Source: Streptomyces sp. NBC_00162
GTDB lineage: Bacteria > Actinomycetota > Actinomycetes > Streptomycetales > Streptomycetaceae
Direction: 5' to 3'
Length of the DNA: 64,000 nt
Assembly: GCF_024611995.1 (NCBI RefSeq)
Contig: NZ_CP102509.1
Coordinates: forward strand, 186,001-250,000
Shown: positions 55,780-64,000 of the stretch, in pieces
Layout: every line of letters starts with the position of its first letter
Numbering within the stretch: the stretch's first letter is position 1
Made by a program: the position numbers and the translations under genes
Notes under the pieces: generated by a model
The model's input: the letters and a program-made list of their open reading frames with translations, nothing else
What the model was told of the DNA's origin: nothing
The model's database searches: none

Positions 55780-55837
55780 GGGCCGGGTGGCTCTACCGTG
55801 CGAGGAGAGGTCACACCACGGAACGCGAAGGGGCGCC

Positions 55838-57121
55838 ATGTCCGAACCGGCGGAGGAGCCAAGAGCGTTCGCGGACCTGGTCGACGGTTTCGGGTGGCGC
55901 AGCCCCAAGCAGTTCGTCCGCGTGTACGCGGCCGTCGCGGCCCGCATCGGTGAACGCGAGGACGTCACCGACCGGCAGATCCGCCGGTGGAGAGCGCCGG
56001 CACCGCCGTGCCCGCAGCCGGGCCGTCAGCGGGTCTTAGAAGCGATGCTCGGTGTGCCCCTGGAACAGGCCGGCTTCCGGGTTCCTGAGCACCGCCGCAA
56101 CGCCGTCACCGCGCCCGTGGCGGTACTGGACCCGATCCCCGAACTCCGCGAAAGGCCCGACCCGATGCAGGACCGCCGCACCATCCTGGCCGCCGCGGGC
56201 GGCATCGCCCTCGGCGCAACCGGGATAGGAGCGGCGCCCGCCACCGCGTACGACGCGCCCCGCATCGGCACGGACACCGTGACCGACCTGCGCCGTGGCC
56301 TCGCCTCCCTGTACGGGCTCGACGACAGGTTCGGCGGCGCCACGGTCGGCCCGCTCGCCGCCGCCCACCTCTCCCGCGTGCGACGCCTGATCGACACCGG
56401 GTCCTACCCCGAGACGATCGGCCGTCAGCTGCGGCTCATCTCCGGCGAGACCGCCGAACACGTCGGATGGCTCGCCTTCGACGCAGGCGACCACGCGCGC
56501 GCCCGCTTGTACTGGACGCAGGCCCGCGAGACGGCAGCCGAACTGCGTGACGACTCCCTCGGCGTCCTGGTCCTCGCCTCCATGGCGCTGCTGGAGCTGC
56601 GGGAGAAACAGCCCCGGCCCGCGCTGGACCACGCCCGGCGGGCCGCCGAGCTCGCCGCGCCGTGGGCGCCACCGTCGCTGCTGTCCATCCTCGCCACTCG
56701 GGAGGCTCGGGCTTTGGCGATGCTGGGCGACTCGGCGTCGGCCCGCTCCACGCTGGCGAACGCGGCCCGCCTGTACGAGAAAGACCGCGGCTCCCGGCCG
56801 GCACCCGACTGGACGCTGTTCCACGGCCCCGCCGAACTCGCCTCGGCACAGGCCGAACTGTTCACGGCAGCCGGGCATCACCGCGCCGCCGTGTCGTGGC
56901 TGCGCCGCTCCCTGGAACGGCAGGAAGCCACCTACGCCCGCAACGAAGCGTTGCAGCGGGCCGGACTCGCCGGGGCGCTCGCCCGGTCGGGAGACGCCGA
57001 CGAGGCGGCACACCACCTCGAGCAGGGCGAGGCCCTGCTCACCGAAGTGTCCTCGGGGCGGGCGCGGGAATCGCTGGCCGTGGCCCGCCGCGAGCTGGAC
57101 CGTGTCCGCCCCACCCGATGA
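55838..57121 (+). CDS. TPR-containing transcriptional regulator
   Basis: A 427-residue protein. The N-terminal 80 residues are a helix-turn-helix-like DNA-binding region (FGWRSPKQFVRVYAAVAARI, EDVTDRQIRRWRAP). A linker with an RRTILAAAGGIALGATG segment follows, then tetratricopeptide-like helices (HVGWLAFDAGDHARARLYWT, LARSGDADEAAHHLEQGEAL). These Streptomyces regulators usually sit beside small-peptide and methyltransferase genes. ATG 55838 has GAAGGGG upstream. It is divergent from the methyltransferase operon and probably controls it through the inverted repeat at 55736-55779. Confidence 0.82.
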   Translation: MSEPAEEPRAFADLVDGFGWRSPKQFVRVYAAVAARIGEREDVTDRQIRRWRAPAPPCPQPGRQRVLEAMLGVPLEQAGFRVPEHRRNAVTAPVAVLDPIPELRERPDPMQDRRTILAAAGGIALGATGIGAAPATAYDAPRIGTDTVTDLRRGLASLYGLDDRFGGATVGPLAAAHLSRVRRLIDTGSYPETIGRQLRLISGETAEHVGWLAFDAGDHARARLYWTQARETAAELRDDSLGVLVLASMALLELREKQPRPALDHARRAAELAAPWAPPSLLSILATREARALAMLGDSASARSTLANAARLYEKDRGSRPAPDWTLFHGPAELASAQAELFTAAGHHRAAVSWLRRSLERQEATYARNEALQRAGLAGALARSGDADEAAHHLEQGEALLTEVSSGRARESLAVARRELDRVRPTR

Positions 57122-57129
57122 GGAGCCCC

Positions 57130-57667
57130 GTGGAATACACCACCATCACAGACACCGTCACCGCCCGGCGGGAGCTGGACGACCTCGCCCCCGTCTATGA
57201 AGCCGTGTTCGCCGAGCCCCCGTACAACGAGGGACCACGGGACGTCGCCGAGTTCCTGGAGCGCTACCAGCGCGAGCACAAGACCCCGGCTTCCGGCTGG
57301 TCCTGGCCCGCAACGGCGGCGAGCTCGCCGGGTTCGCCTACGGCCTCCCCTCGCCTCCACCACCGGATGGTGGTCCGGATTCCTGGACACCGACCTACCC
57401 GAGGAGTTCACTCGCGAGGACGGGCGCCGCACCTTCGTCGTGATGGAACTCGCCGTGCTCGCCGACCGGCGCGGCCAAGGTATCGGCCGGGCCCTGCACA
57501 CCGCCCTGCTGGACGGAGTCACCGCCGAGCGGGTCACCCTCACCGTCCGCCCCGAAGCGCCGGCCGCCGCCTGGTACGAGCACCTGGGCTACCAGCTGGT
57601 GGGGCTCACTCAGCCATGGGACGGCGCGCCGGTGTACCGATCCGTGATCAAGCCGCTGCGGCCCTAA
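57130..57667 (+). pseudogene. GNAT acetyltransferase, two one-base deletions
   Basis: GTG 57130 follows AGGAG. The start is VEYTTITDTVTARRELDDLA with EAVFAEPPYNEGPRDVAEFL. One G is missing at about 57288 and one C in the run at 57347-57350. Between and after them the phase gives LVLARNGGELAGFAYG, ASTTGWWSGFLDTDLP, MELAVLADRRGQGIGRALHT (the acetyl-CoA-binding R-R-G-Q-G-x-G/A motif) and AAAWYEHLGYQLVG. Repaired, it is a complete roughly 180-residue acetyltransferase. It follows the regulator by nine bases, so it is probably in its operon. Confidence 0.7.
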
Positions 57668-57671
57668 TAGA

Positions 57672-58895
57672 TCACGCCTCCTGCTTCCTGCGGCACGAGA
57701 AGTGCTCGGGCAGCCCTTCGGGTCCCGGAAGGCTTGCGGGCTGACCGCAGCCGAAGCGGCAGAGCGGGATCGCTTGACCTGACGCGTCGACCGGAACCCT
57801 GGCGGCCTCGGTTTCCCGGGGGCGGGACTCAAGGACGATCGCGCGGCTGCCACGTCTCTGCTTCGGTTCAGCCCGCACCTCCGAAGCCGGACGGTCCTCG
57901 GTGCACCTGTCGCGCCGGTCCCCCTGTCGTACGGATGGCTGGCGCTCCTTGTCGTCCAGGGCGGGCCCGTTCGCCTCGAGGTACTGCTGCCACTGCTGTG
58001 CGGGGAGCCAACCGTGGTGGCCGCCCCGCTGGAACGGGATCCGCTCACCGGCCGCAGCTTCCACGATGAACCGGGTGAGGGTCAGGCTGCCTTCCCCTGT
58101 GTAGGTGCTCGACTGATGGGCGGGCACGAGGACGCGGTGCCAGCCCCCGCAGTACCCGGAGTCGGTGGGGTTCTCCGGGTCGTAGGGCTTCTCAGGGCAT
58201 CGGGTGAGCGCGCCGTTTGGACTGCACTTGCCCTCCTCCAGGACGAAGTTGCCGTCCTGAACCGCGATGGGGTTCTTCTGCACGCGGATGACGGAGGCCG
58301 GCAGGTTGGGCGTGCGGACGTATGGGACGGTGCCGACAGCTGCGTGGTCGGGGTCGGCGAAGTCCCAGACCGACTGGATACCGCCGCGGCGCCGGAACCC
58401 CTCCCGTGCACGCATTCCGCGGGCTGTCTGGGGGCTCAGCTGAGGCTCGTAGCCCAGGACGATGCCGTTGGCGCCGTTGATGCGTACATCGAGGCGCGCG
58501 TGCCCGTCCGCGGCCGGCGACTCGATGTCGGCGTGGAAGCCGTGATCTTCGGAGTCCTTCGCGACGCGTTCCTTGCGGGCGAGATGCTCGTCAGACTCAT
58601 GGCTGATGGGCTTCTCCCCGGGTTTCCGGTAGTGGGAGGCAAGCAATACGCCGTCGCGCTGGACGAGGTACATGGGGACGCGCCGGCCCCGGAGGTCCCG
58701 GCAGTCGGGGCAGATGAGCCCGCGCTTCTCGACGGGGACACGTCCTCGCATGCGCAGGAGCACGTTCAGGAGGTCTTGGCCTTGCGGGACGCCGAGGTCG
58801 GCGCGGTCAAGGTCGAGGTTGCGGCCGGCCGGTTCGTAGTAGACGGGGTTACGGAAGAGGTCTTCGTCGCTGTCGGTCTGAAGGTCGTCGTCCAT
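57672..58895 (-). CDS. CoiA-like competence/nuclease-domain protein
   Basis: A 407-residue protein starting at ATG 58895 after GGGGAG. It contains LICPDCRDLRGRRVPMYLVQ (zinc-ribbon-like), HYRKPGEKPISHESDEHLAR with KERV, then ARLDVRINGANGIVLGYEPQ and LSPQTARGMRAREGFRRRG. The E ... D-V ... E-x-Q-L-S arrangement is that of CoiA-like PD-(D/E)xK nuclease domains, known from competence proteins. The C-terminus has another Cys cluster (CRFGCGQ ... FSC). It converges on the acetyltransferase gene. A DNA-processing role is inferred. Confidence 0.7.
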   Translation of the reverse strand: MDDDLQTDSDEDLFRNPVYYEPAGRNLDLDRADLGVPQGQDLLNVLLRMRGRVPVEKRGLICPDCRDLRGRRVPMYLVQRDGVLLASHYRKPGEKPISHESDEHLARKERVAKDSEDHGFHADIESPAADGHARLDVRINGANGIVLGYEPQLSPQTARGMRAREGFRRRGGIQSVWDFADPDHAAVGTVPYVRTPNLPASVIRVQKNPIAVQDGNFVLEEGKCSPNGALTRCPEKPYDPENPTDSGYCGGWHRVLVPAHQSSTYTGEGSLTLTRFIVEAAAGERIPFQRGGHHGWLPAQQWQQYLEANGPALDDKERQPSVRQGDRRDRCTEDRPASEVRAEPKQRRGSRAIVLESRPRETEAARVPVDASGQAIPLCRFGCGQPASLPGPEGLPEHFSCRRKQEA

Positions 58896-59288
58896 TGGTA
58901 CTCCCCGCAGCCGCCACGAGTAGGACTCACAACGCTACGGGGAGGGTCTGACAATCAGGGCTGAACTGCGGAAACAGGGTGCACTGAGAGACACAGGGGG
59001 CAGTGGGCCTACAGCGGGACAGGTCCGCACAGCTCGCAGCGCTTCCTCCGGAGCCTCCTGCTGTCGGTGAGAGTCAGGCTTCGGCGCCAATGGCCAGGCG
59101 GGCCGCCTTCTTGGCTGCCTCTACACGCCGCTGCACCTTGGTGATCTCAGCCTCGATGGCTTCTGCCTGCTTCCCTGCCTACGGAGCGGGCGTGAAAGTG
59201 GCAGCGGGACGGCCGGAGTTCCTTGACGGCGCCGAGATCCGGGTCCGCAGGCCCTCAGCCGGCCGCAAAGCGCTGGACCGCATCGGGG
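58896..59288. other. Intergenic stretch with a coiled-coil coding relic
   Basis: The minus strand from about 59175 to 59073 reads AGKQAEAIEAEITKVQRRVE and AAKKAARLAIGAEA before a TGA. This is the coiled C-terminus of a lost protein; an in-frame TAG stands directly upstream. Nothing else is recognised. Confidence 0.4.
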
Positions 59289-60020
59289 TCAGGCTGCGGG
59301 CTCGTAGACGACCGTAGTGTCCGGGCAGTCCTCCGCGACCCCGAGCAGCGCCTGGCGCTCGGCATCATCGGCGGCCAGGTCCCACCGCAGCTTCGTCGCG
59401 GTCCACTGGGCGGCGTACTCGCAGTGGTACCCACCGGCCGGGGGAAGCCACTGCGCCGGGTCCTTGTCCGCCTTGGACCGGTTCGACTTCGCAGTGACCG
59501 CGATCAGCGTCAGCGGGGACGCCTGGTCGTTCGCGTACGCCTCACGCCGGGCCGCGTCCCACGCGAAGCCGCCCGAGTCGTGGACTTCGGCCAAAGGCAC
59601 GAAATGGTCCACATCGAGACCCGCGGAGTCTGTCACGACGACGTCGTCGTAGGGGCTCAGCCACGATCCGCCCGACATCTTGCAGCCCGCAGCGACCTGC
59701 GGAGCCTCGACGGCCTCGGACAGGATGACCTCCCTGCGGGTGTCACACCCGTCGGAGGTGTTGAGGCCGCGGTTCCAGTGCTTGTACAGACTCCGCGTGT
59801 AGCCCTCCCGCTGCTCCTCGGCGACCGGGATCCGGTCGACAGCCTCGAACAACGGCAGCGGCGCCCGCACACCGGGCACACCGGAAACACCTGCCACCGC
59901 AGCAGAGGCGGGCGCGGCGGGCGGGCGGTGGCCGGCATGGGAAGCGGGGGCGGCGGCGAGCAGGGGCAGGGCCGCGAGAGCGAGCGCGGGCAGACCACGC
60001 CACATCAGGTTCTTGATCAC
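59289..60020 (-). CDS. Secreted HNH nuclease (GmrSD/DUF1524-like)
   Basis: A 243-residue exported protein; the signal peptide ends near ASHAG. The nuclease part has DVVVTDSAGLDVDHFVPLAE (D-H of the beta-beta-alpha-metal fold), AYANDQASPLTLIAVTAKSN (Asn) and RSKADKDPAQWLPP (Lys). Three Cys pairs in the mature part fit extracellular folding. Such Streptomyces enzymes are extracellular DNases. GTG 60020 is the start. It is followed on the same strand, after a gap, by nothing co-transcribed. Confidence 0.85.
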   Translation of the reverse strand: MIKNLMWRGLPALALAALPLLAAAPASHAGHRPPAAPASAAVAGVSGVPGVRAPLPLFEAVDRIPVAEEQREGYTRSLYKHWNRGLNTSDGCDTRREVILSEAVEAPQVAAGCKMSGGSWLSPYDDVVVTDSAGLDVDHFVPLAEVHDSGGFAWDAARREAYANDQASPLTLIAVTAKSNRSKADKDPAQWLPPAGGYHCEYAAQWTATKLRWDLAADDAERQALLGVAEDCPDTTVVYEPAA

Positions 60021-60137
60021 ATGGCAGGGTGTAGCGCGCCCAGCCGATACCTGAACATGGCGCGGGCAGCCAACTCACCCAAGTGGGCGGCTCAATTCAC
60101 CGGCGAAACGATCTTCCACCCGCCTGGCCTTTGGGAG

Positions 60138-61159
60138 TCACCCGGCGGCCGCAGTCGGCCCGGCCCCGAACCTCGGCACGTCCTCCAGCCCCACGTCCAG
60201 GCGCAGCCGCTTGAACCGCATCGCGTGACGCCACACGCCCCCCAGTCCACCGCCCGGTCTGCACTGACCTCCGCCACCAGATCCGGGCGGACCAGGCGCA
60301 CATCCAGGACGTCACGGCTCCCCCACGTCGAGGTGAACCGCACCCCCTCGAAGGGGTGCCCGGGGCCGGCCGCCGCCAGATGTTCGCCGACCTGCCGGGA
60401 CACCTCCGGGCGCAGCGGGACGGTTCGGCCCACCGCGCGCAGTCGGCCGTCCTGGTCGTGGCGGCCCAGGACGAGCAGCCCGGGGCGGGACAGGGTGCCG
60501 GTGACGGCGCCGATGATCGCCTCGGTGCTGTCACGTCTTCTGATCTTGTACCAGGCTCTCGATCCGGGGAGGTAGCGCTGGTTCGTTCCCTTCACCAGGA
60601 TCCCCTCCACCCCAGAGACGTCGGTCCATGCCTCCAGCCACTCCCTGGCCTTGGCGATGTCGGTGGTCATCGGGCACAGGGTCCACGGCGCGCTCAGCTG
60701 GTGGGTGTCGAAGAGGTCGAGGATCCGCCGGCGCTCGTGATAGGGACGGGTGAGGAGTTCTGTGCCTCTTGCTGGAGGACGTTCGAAGGCGATGAAAAAG
60801 GCCGGGGTCTTCGCGGCCAGTGCGGCGGCAGTACGGCCGCGGGCGGCGGCCCGGCGCTGGAGCGCTTCGAAGGACAGGCGTCCGGCTGCGGTGTCCCAGA
60901 CGACGAGCTCGCCATCGAGGACCAGGCCGTCCGGCAGTTGCTCGGCGGCCGCGACCAGGTCGGGGAATCGGTCCTGGACCAGGGAGCCGCGCCGGGTCTG
61001 CAAAAGCAGGCGGCCGCCGGGGCCGGTGGGGGTGAAGAGGATCGCGCGGTGGCCGTCAAACTTCTACTCCGCCGCGAAGCCGCTCGCCAGGACGCCGGAG
61101 CCGGGGACGTATTCGGCGGCCTGAGCGAGCATCGGCTCGAAGGGCGGGGTGAGAACCAC
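60138..61159 (-). pseudogene. ATP-dependent DNA ligase with stop codon and frameshifts
   Basis: GTG 61159 begins VVLTPPFEPMLAQAAEYVPG. In the same phase a TAG stands directly before KFDGHRAIL, the catalytic-lysine motif I. Then come LVLDGELVVWD, GVEGILVKGTNQRYLPG (motif IV-like) and WYKIRRRDSTEAIIG (motif V). At 60764-60786 a short +1/-1 pair replaces the usual F-D-V-L-Q-Q by F-E-R-P-P-A. At 60238-60243 one base is missing before GVWRHAMRFKRLRLDV. Repaired, it is a roughly 341-residue ligase. As written it is inactive. Confidence 0.7.
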
Positions 61160-61549
61160 TCGGGATGGCCTCCTTACCGGCGCTCCGGGCCTGGCACCCG
61201 ACAGCCTTCCCCAGCCAGGCATGTATGCCGCGTGGATAGGGCCAGAGGGCTCTGCCGAGTCAGGCTCCGGGGTGGGCCGGCTTCTGCTGCGCCTCCACAA
61301 GCCGGGCCCGGCACTCCTGGCAGAGCGGATTCCCACCGACCCCATATCGGCAGCATGTTCGATGGCTTCTCTGCACTGCACTCGACTGGGAAGGGGGTGG
61401 GGAATCTCATGAACGGCACTGGTCCTGTAGGGCACGCGTGTCGTTGCAGAATCGACTGCTCCGGCTGGTCACCCTGTGATCGTGGATGAGCACCCCCTAC
61501 AGTCACGGACGAGACCCGCCGCTTCCGTGGGCAGCGGCGAAGATTTGCG
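61160..61549. other. Intergenic stretch, divergent promoters
   Basis: The two flanking genes point away from each other across 390 bases. I see no gene or strong hairpin here. Confidence 0.4.
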
Positions 61550-62812
61550 GTGGCGGCCCTGATGACTCTCGGGCTGCTCGCGTCCGCGGCGGTGCTGTTT
61601 CACGTAGGCACGACGGACGCGTTCAACGCGCTGACGTTCGGCGGACGGCTCGTTGGTGTCGCTTTCATCGCAGCAGCGCTGGTGGAGGTGATCGCCGCCT
61701 TAGCGGTGTGCGACTACTGGGGAAAACGAGCCGTGCGGTACTCGGGCGCGGCTGTCCTCATCGGCGTCGGGACCGTGACCGTAACGGACTTGATGTTCCT
61801 GATCACACAGTTCGAGGGCCATGACTACACCCCATTCATCTGGCTGTGGATCGGACTGCTGCTCTGGATGGGCTGGGCCTCTTGGGTCCTGGCCCGGCAG
61901 CGGGTCTGGCGGGGAATCCCGCATCCCAAGAGCATCGCCCTGAGCGTGATGGTGTCCGGCGTTGTCGGAGCCGCGAGTCTCTCCTATTCGCAGATGTACG
62001 TGCCCTACGTGACTCCTGTGACCGTCCCCTTCACCGTGTCGTTCGGCGCTCCCACGATGAGTGCGGACGGGACCTCGCTCCACCTTCCGGCGCATGTGGA
62101 ACTCCGGAATTCCAGCTCGGTGCGGATCTACGTTGTGGGCACCCTGTGGACTGTCACGGGAAACCCGACCATCTTCGACCCTCAAGGCAAGGGGATGGAC
62201 GAGTGGAAGCGTGACATGTGGGAACACGGCAGCACGCTCACACATGTGCGCTACAGCCCCTCGCGGCTGATGGGAGCGGGGGAATTCGTAACACCGGGGT
62301 CCCCCATCGAGCCAGGCGAGGCTGACTCCGTCGATAAAAACGTGGACGTACCCCTGCGCTCGGGACTGAGCCGCGTCACCATCTCAGCGACGATCTCTTA
62401 CATCAGGGCCGACCGGGTCAGGCTGCCCGTGAACAGCTACATGCAGACGATCGAAGCGTCCTGGGACACAGCCTCCCGGCAGCAGAAGCACCAGTGGGAC
62501 GCGCCCGAATGGGTGGCTGAGAGCGGAGATGAGGTCTACCGGCACTACTCGACGATCAGCCACTCAAGTGAAATGGCGAATCTAACTCACACCATGGACT
62601 ACGTCACCGCTTGGTGGACGATCCCGAAATGGCACGAAGGACGCCTCTACGCAAAAGAGAACACCAACCCATATCTGTCGGTATCCATCACAAGCGACGC
62701 GGACGGCGAGGAGCACATCAGCGAACAGGAGGCGGAATCGTACGGCATCGCGATCGACAGGGCCGAAACCGAGCGCCCCATCGAGGAGCTGTTGAAGGCC
62801 GCGCGGAAGTAG
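61550..62812 (+). CDS. Membrane protein with a large extracytoplasmic domain
   Basis: A 420-residue protein. Four hydrophobic helices (about residues 2-20, 30-52, 65-85 and 94-115) plus a fif-like segment at 130-150 precede a roughly 270-residue soluble part (VPFTVSFGAPTMSADGTSLH, AHVELRNSSSVRIYVVGTLW, VTISATISYIRADRVRLPVN, DYVTAWWTIPKWHEGRLYAK). Similar long proteins occur across Streptomyces with no known function. The start is GTG 61550, since a TGA in phase lies upstream. No adjacent partner. Confidence 0.75.
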   Translation: MAALMTLGLLASAAVLFHVGTTDAFNALTFGGRLVGVAFIAAALVEVIAALAVCDYWGKRAVRYSGAAVLIGVGTVTVTDLMFLITQFEGHDYTPFIWLWIGLLLWMGWASWVLARQRVWRGIPHPKSIALSVMVSGVVGAASLSYSQMYVPYVTPVTVPFTVSFGAPTMSADGTSLHLPAHVELRNSSSVRIYVVGTLWTVTGNPTIFDPQGKGMDEWKRDMWEHGSTLTHVRYSPSRLMGAGEFVTPGSPIEPGEADSVDKNVDVPLRSGLSRVTISATISYIRADRVRLPVNSYMQTIEASWDTASRQQKHQWDAPEWVAESGDEVYRHYSTISHSSEMANLTHTMDYVTAWWTIPKWHEGRLYAKENTNPYLSVSITSDADGEEHISEQEAESYGIAIDRAETERPIEELLKAARK

Positions 62813-63030
62813 CAACGGTCCCGCAGCTTCTTTCTCCCCGCCCCTCACGTCACGTCACCTGCCCCCGGCTCGTCCCTTGCCGGGCTTACTGATCGTTTCA
62901 GAATGCGTTGTGATGGCTGGGGTACAGGCGCGGCCTGGAGTGCGCCATCCACGCGGTCGCGCCGAGGACTGACACAGGCATGCGGTCGCCTGGCATTGAT
63001 ATGTCAGCGGCACTCGCTATCGTCCAGGCC

Positions 63031-63612
63031 ATGACCTCAAGTGATCAACTGCTCGACCTGATCCAGGCCACTCCGGAGATCGATCTGCTGCTGCGGTCAT
63101 CGTTCGGCTTCGACATCCACCGGAAGCACTATGGCGATGGCTTCAGGCTCGCCTCGGGTGCGCCGCTGGAGGTGATCGCCGGGGAGTCTGCTGGTGGGGC
63201 GTACTTCCTGTGCGCTGAGCAGAACGGCCGCCGGCCCGTGGTGTTCGCGAGTTCCGAAGGTGAGGGCGGGCTGCTCGGCGATGACCTGGCCGAGGCGTTG
63301 GAGGTCATCATCGGGCTGGAGTGGCGGGACTGCCTCTCTTTCTCGGGCGGTGGCGATGTGGAGGTCATGCAGATCTCCGCTCAACACCTTGAACGGTCCC
63401 GTGACAAGCACAACCCGGACATCGACAACGAATCTGCCCAGGTGGCCGCGGCACTGTCGCTACGTGTCGTCCCTGTCGCTGACCTCGTCATCCGGTTGCA
63501 CGCAGCCGCCTCGAAGACCGAACCGGACTATGTCGTGATCGACGACGACGGGCAGGCGTTCGACCAACCGTTCGGCGAGCACGTTGAACCTCGCCACGGC
63601 GGCTGGCGCTGA
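63031..63612 (+). CDS. Hypothetical protein, 193 residues
   Basis: The protein begins MTSSDQLLDLIQATPEIDLL and continues SFGFDIHRKHYGDGFRLASG, ESAGGAYFLCAEQNGRRPVV, GLLGDDLAEALEVIIGLEWR and PDYVVIDDDGQAFDQPFGEH. The layout recalls SMI1/KNR4-like (SUKH) immunity proteins, which have a similar G-x-F/Y-L ... E-x-x-I-x-L arrangement, but I am not certain. ATG 63031 was preferred to in-phase starts at 62980 and 63001. Confidence 0.65.
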   Translation: MTSSDQLLDLIQATPEIDLLLRSSFGFDIHRKHYGDGFRLASGAPLEVIAGESAGGAYFLCAEQNGRRPVVFASSEGEGGLLGDDLAEALEVIIGLEWRDCLSFSGGGDVEVMQISAQHLERSRDKHNPDIDNESAQVAAALSLRVVPVADLVIRLHAAASKTEPDYVVIDDDGQAFDQPFGEHVEPRHGGWR

Positions 63613-63694
63613 ACCCGACCGGCCGCTGACGCCAATCGCATCGACACCGGCATCTCGGCCGACATCTGACAATGCGTCGGGCAGAGTCTCCTAG

Positions 63695-64000
63695 GTGTCT
63701 GCCGACCTTGTTCCCGACGATCTCTGGGAACGCATAGCTCCGCTCCTCCCAACCCGGCCTCCCCGACGCCACCCCGGCCGACTGCCGATATCGGACCGCA
63801 CTGCACTGGCCGGCATCATCTACGTACTACGCAAGGGCGTGGCCTGGCGCGATGTGCCCATCCAGGTCGTTGGCTGTTCAGGGGTGACCGCCTGGCGTCG
63901 GCTCCGGGAGTGGACTGAGGCCGGTGTCTGGCACCGCTTGCACGAGGTCCTTCTCGCCGAGCTGCGAGCCGCGGGTCTCCTGGAGATGGACGACTCGGCG
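63695..64000 (+). CDS. IS5-family transposase, runs off the window end
   Basis: GTG 63695 begins SADLVPDDLWERIAPLLPTR, then PISDRTALAGIIYVLRKGVA, WRDVPIQVVGCSGVTAWRRL and EAGVWHRLHEVLLAELRAAG, ending in MDDSA with the first catalytic Asp region at the last base. This is the N-terminal domain of an IS5 transposase of a subgroup different from the two other IS5 elements. The left end of the element should lie between 63613 and 63690, but I could not define it. Confidence 0.85.
   Translation, partial: MSADLVPDDLWERIAPLLPTRPPRRHPGRLPISDRTALAGIIYVLRKGVAWRDVPIQVVGCSGVTAWRRLREWTEAGVWHRLHEVLLAELRAAGLLEMDDSA

Overview
The window is high-GC DNA with strong third-position GC, GTG/TTG starts, GGAGG-type ribosome binding sites and many Streptomyces-type accessory families (DUF6233, DUF6082, DUF6071, TPR regulators, ISL3/IS5/IS701 elements). 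It reads as a Streptomyces (or close actinomycete) chromosome arm or large accessory region. No ribosomal, tRNA or central-metabolism genes were seen. Roughly a third of the gene content is transposons, gene fragments or remnants.

Layout. 0-7 kb: a membrane NACHT ATPase, an IS3 element that has destroyed its neighbours, a secreted protein, an IS5 element and an ArsR-type regulator. 7-13 kb: broken MerR, AraC and ankyrin/HEAT genes, remnants of DoxX and trypsin genes, and a phosphoesterase. 13-20 kb: a DUF6082 protein, an Lrp regulator facing an F420-type oxidoreductase/deaminase operon, small Streptomyces proteins and a cold-shock gene. 20-22.4 kb: a 68-residue precursor-like peptide with five consecutive tyrosines, followed three bases later by a cytochrome P450; this is the best candidate for an undescribed RiPP system. 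22.4-28 kb: an AbiJ-like/HEPN pair, a GH13 enzyme, and a divergent carbamoyltransferase plus DUF6071 operon. 28-33 kb: ISL3 debris and a small prophage-like remnant. 33-41 kb: small proteins, further IS fragments and a Vps62-like fragment. 41-46 kb: secreted proteins, including two cell-wall hydrolases that share an almost identical FG-GAP-like domain, and a GIGWD-repeat peptide. 46-50 kb: MarR, SnoaL and LuxR-type genes, an intact IS5 element and an IS701 remnant. 50-55.6 kb: beta-propeller-like proteins and an operon with a PIMT-like methyltransferase behind a Gly/Ser/Pro-rich 55-residue peptide. 55.8-64 kb: a TPR regulator, an acetyltransferase, a CoiA-like nuclease, a secreted HNH nuclease, a DNA ligase, membrane proteins, and an IS5 transposase running off the end.

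A recurring feature is single-base loss, usually in a G or C run, that breaks otherwise full-length genes (about 15 loci). This looks more like homopolymer under-calling in the assembly than independent gene decay, so many entries typed here as pseudogenes may be intact in the organism. All family names come from reading the sequence and recalling families; no database search was run.
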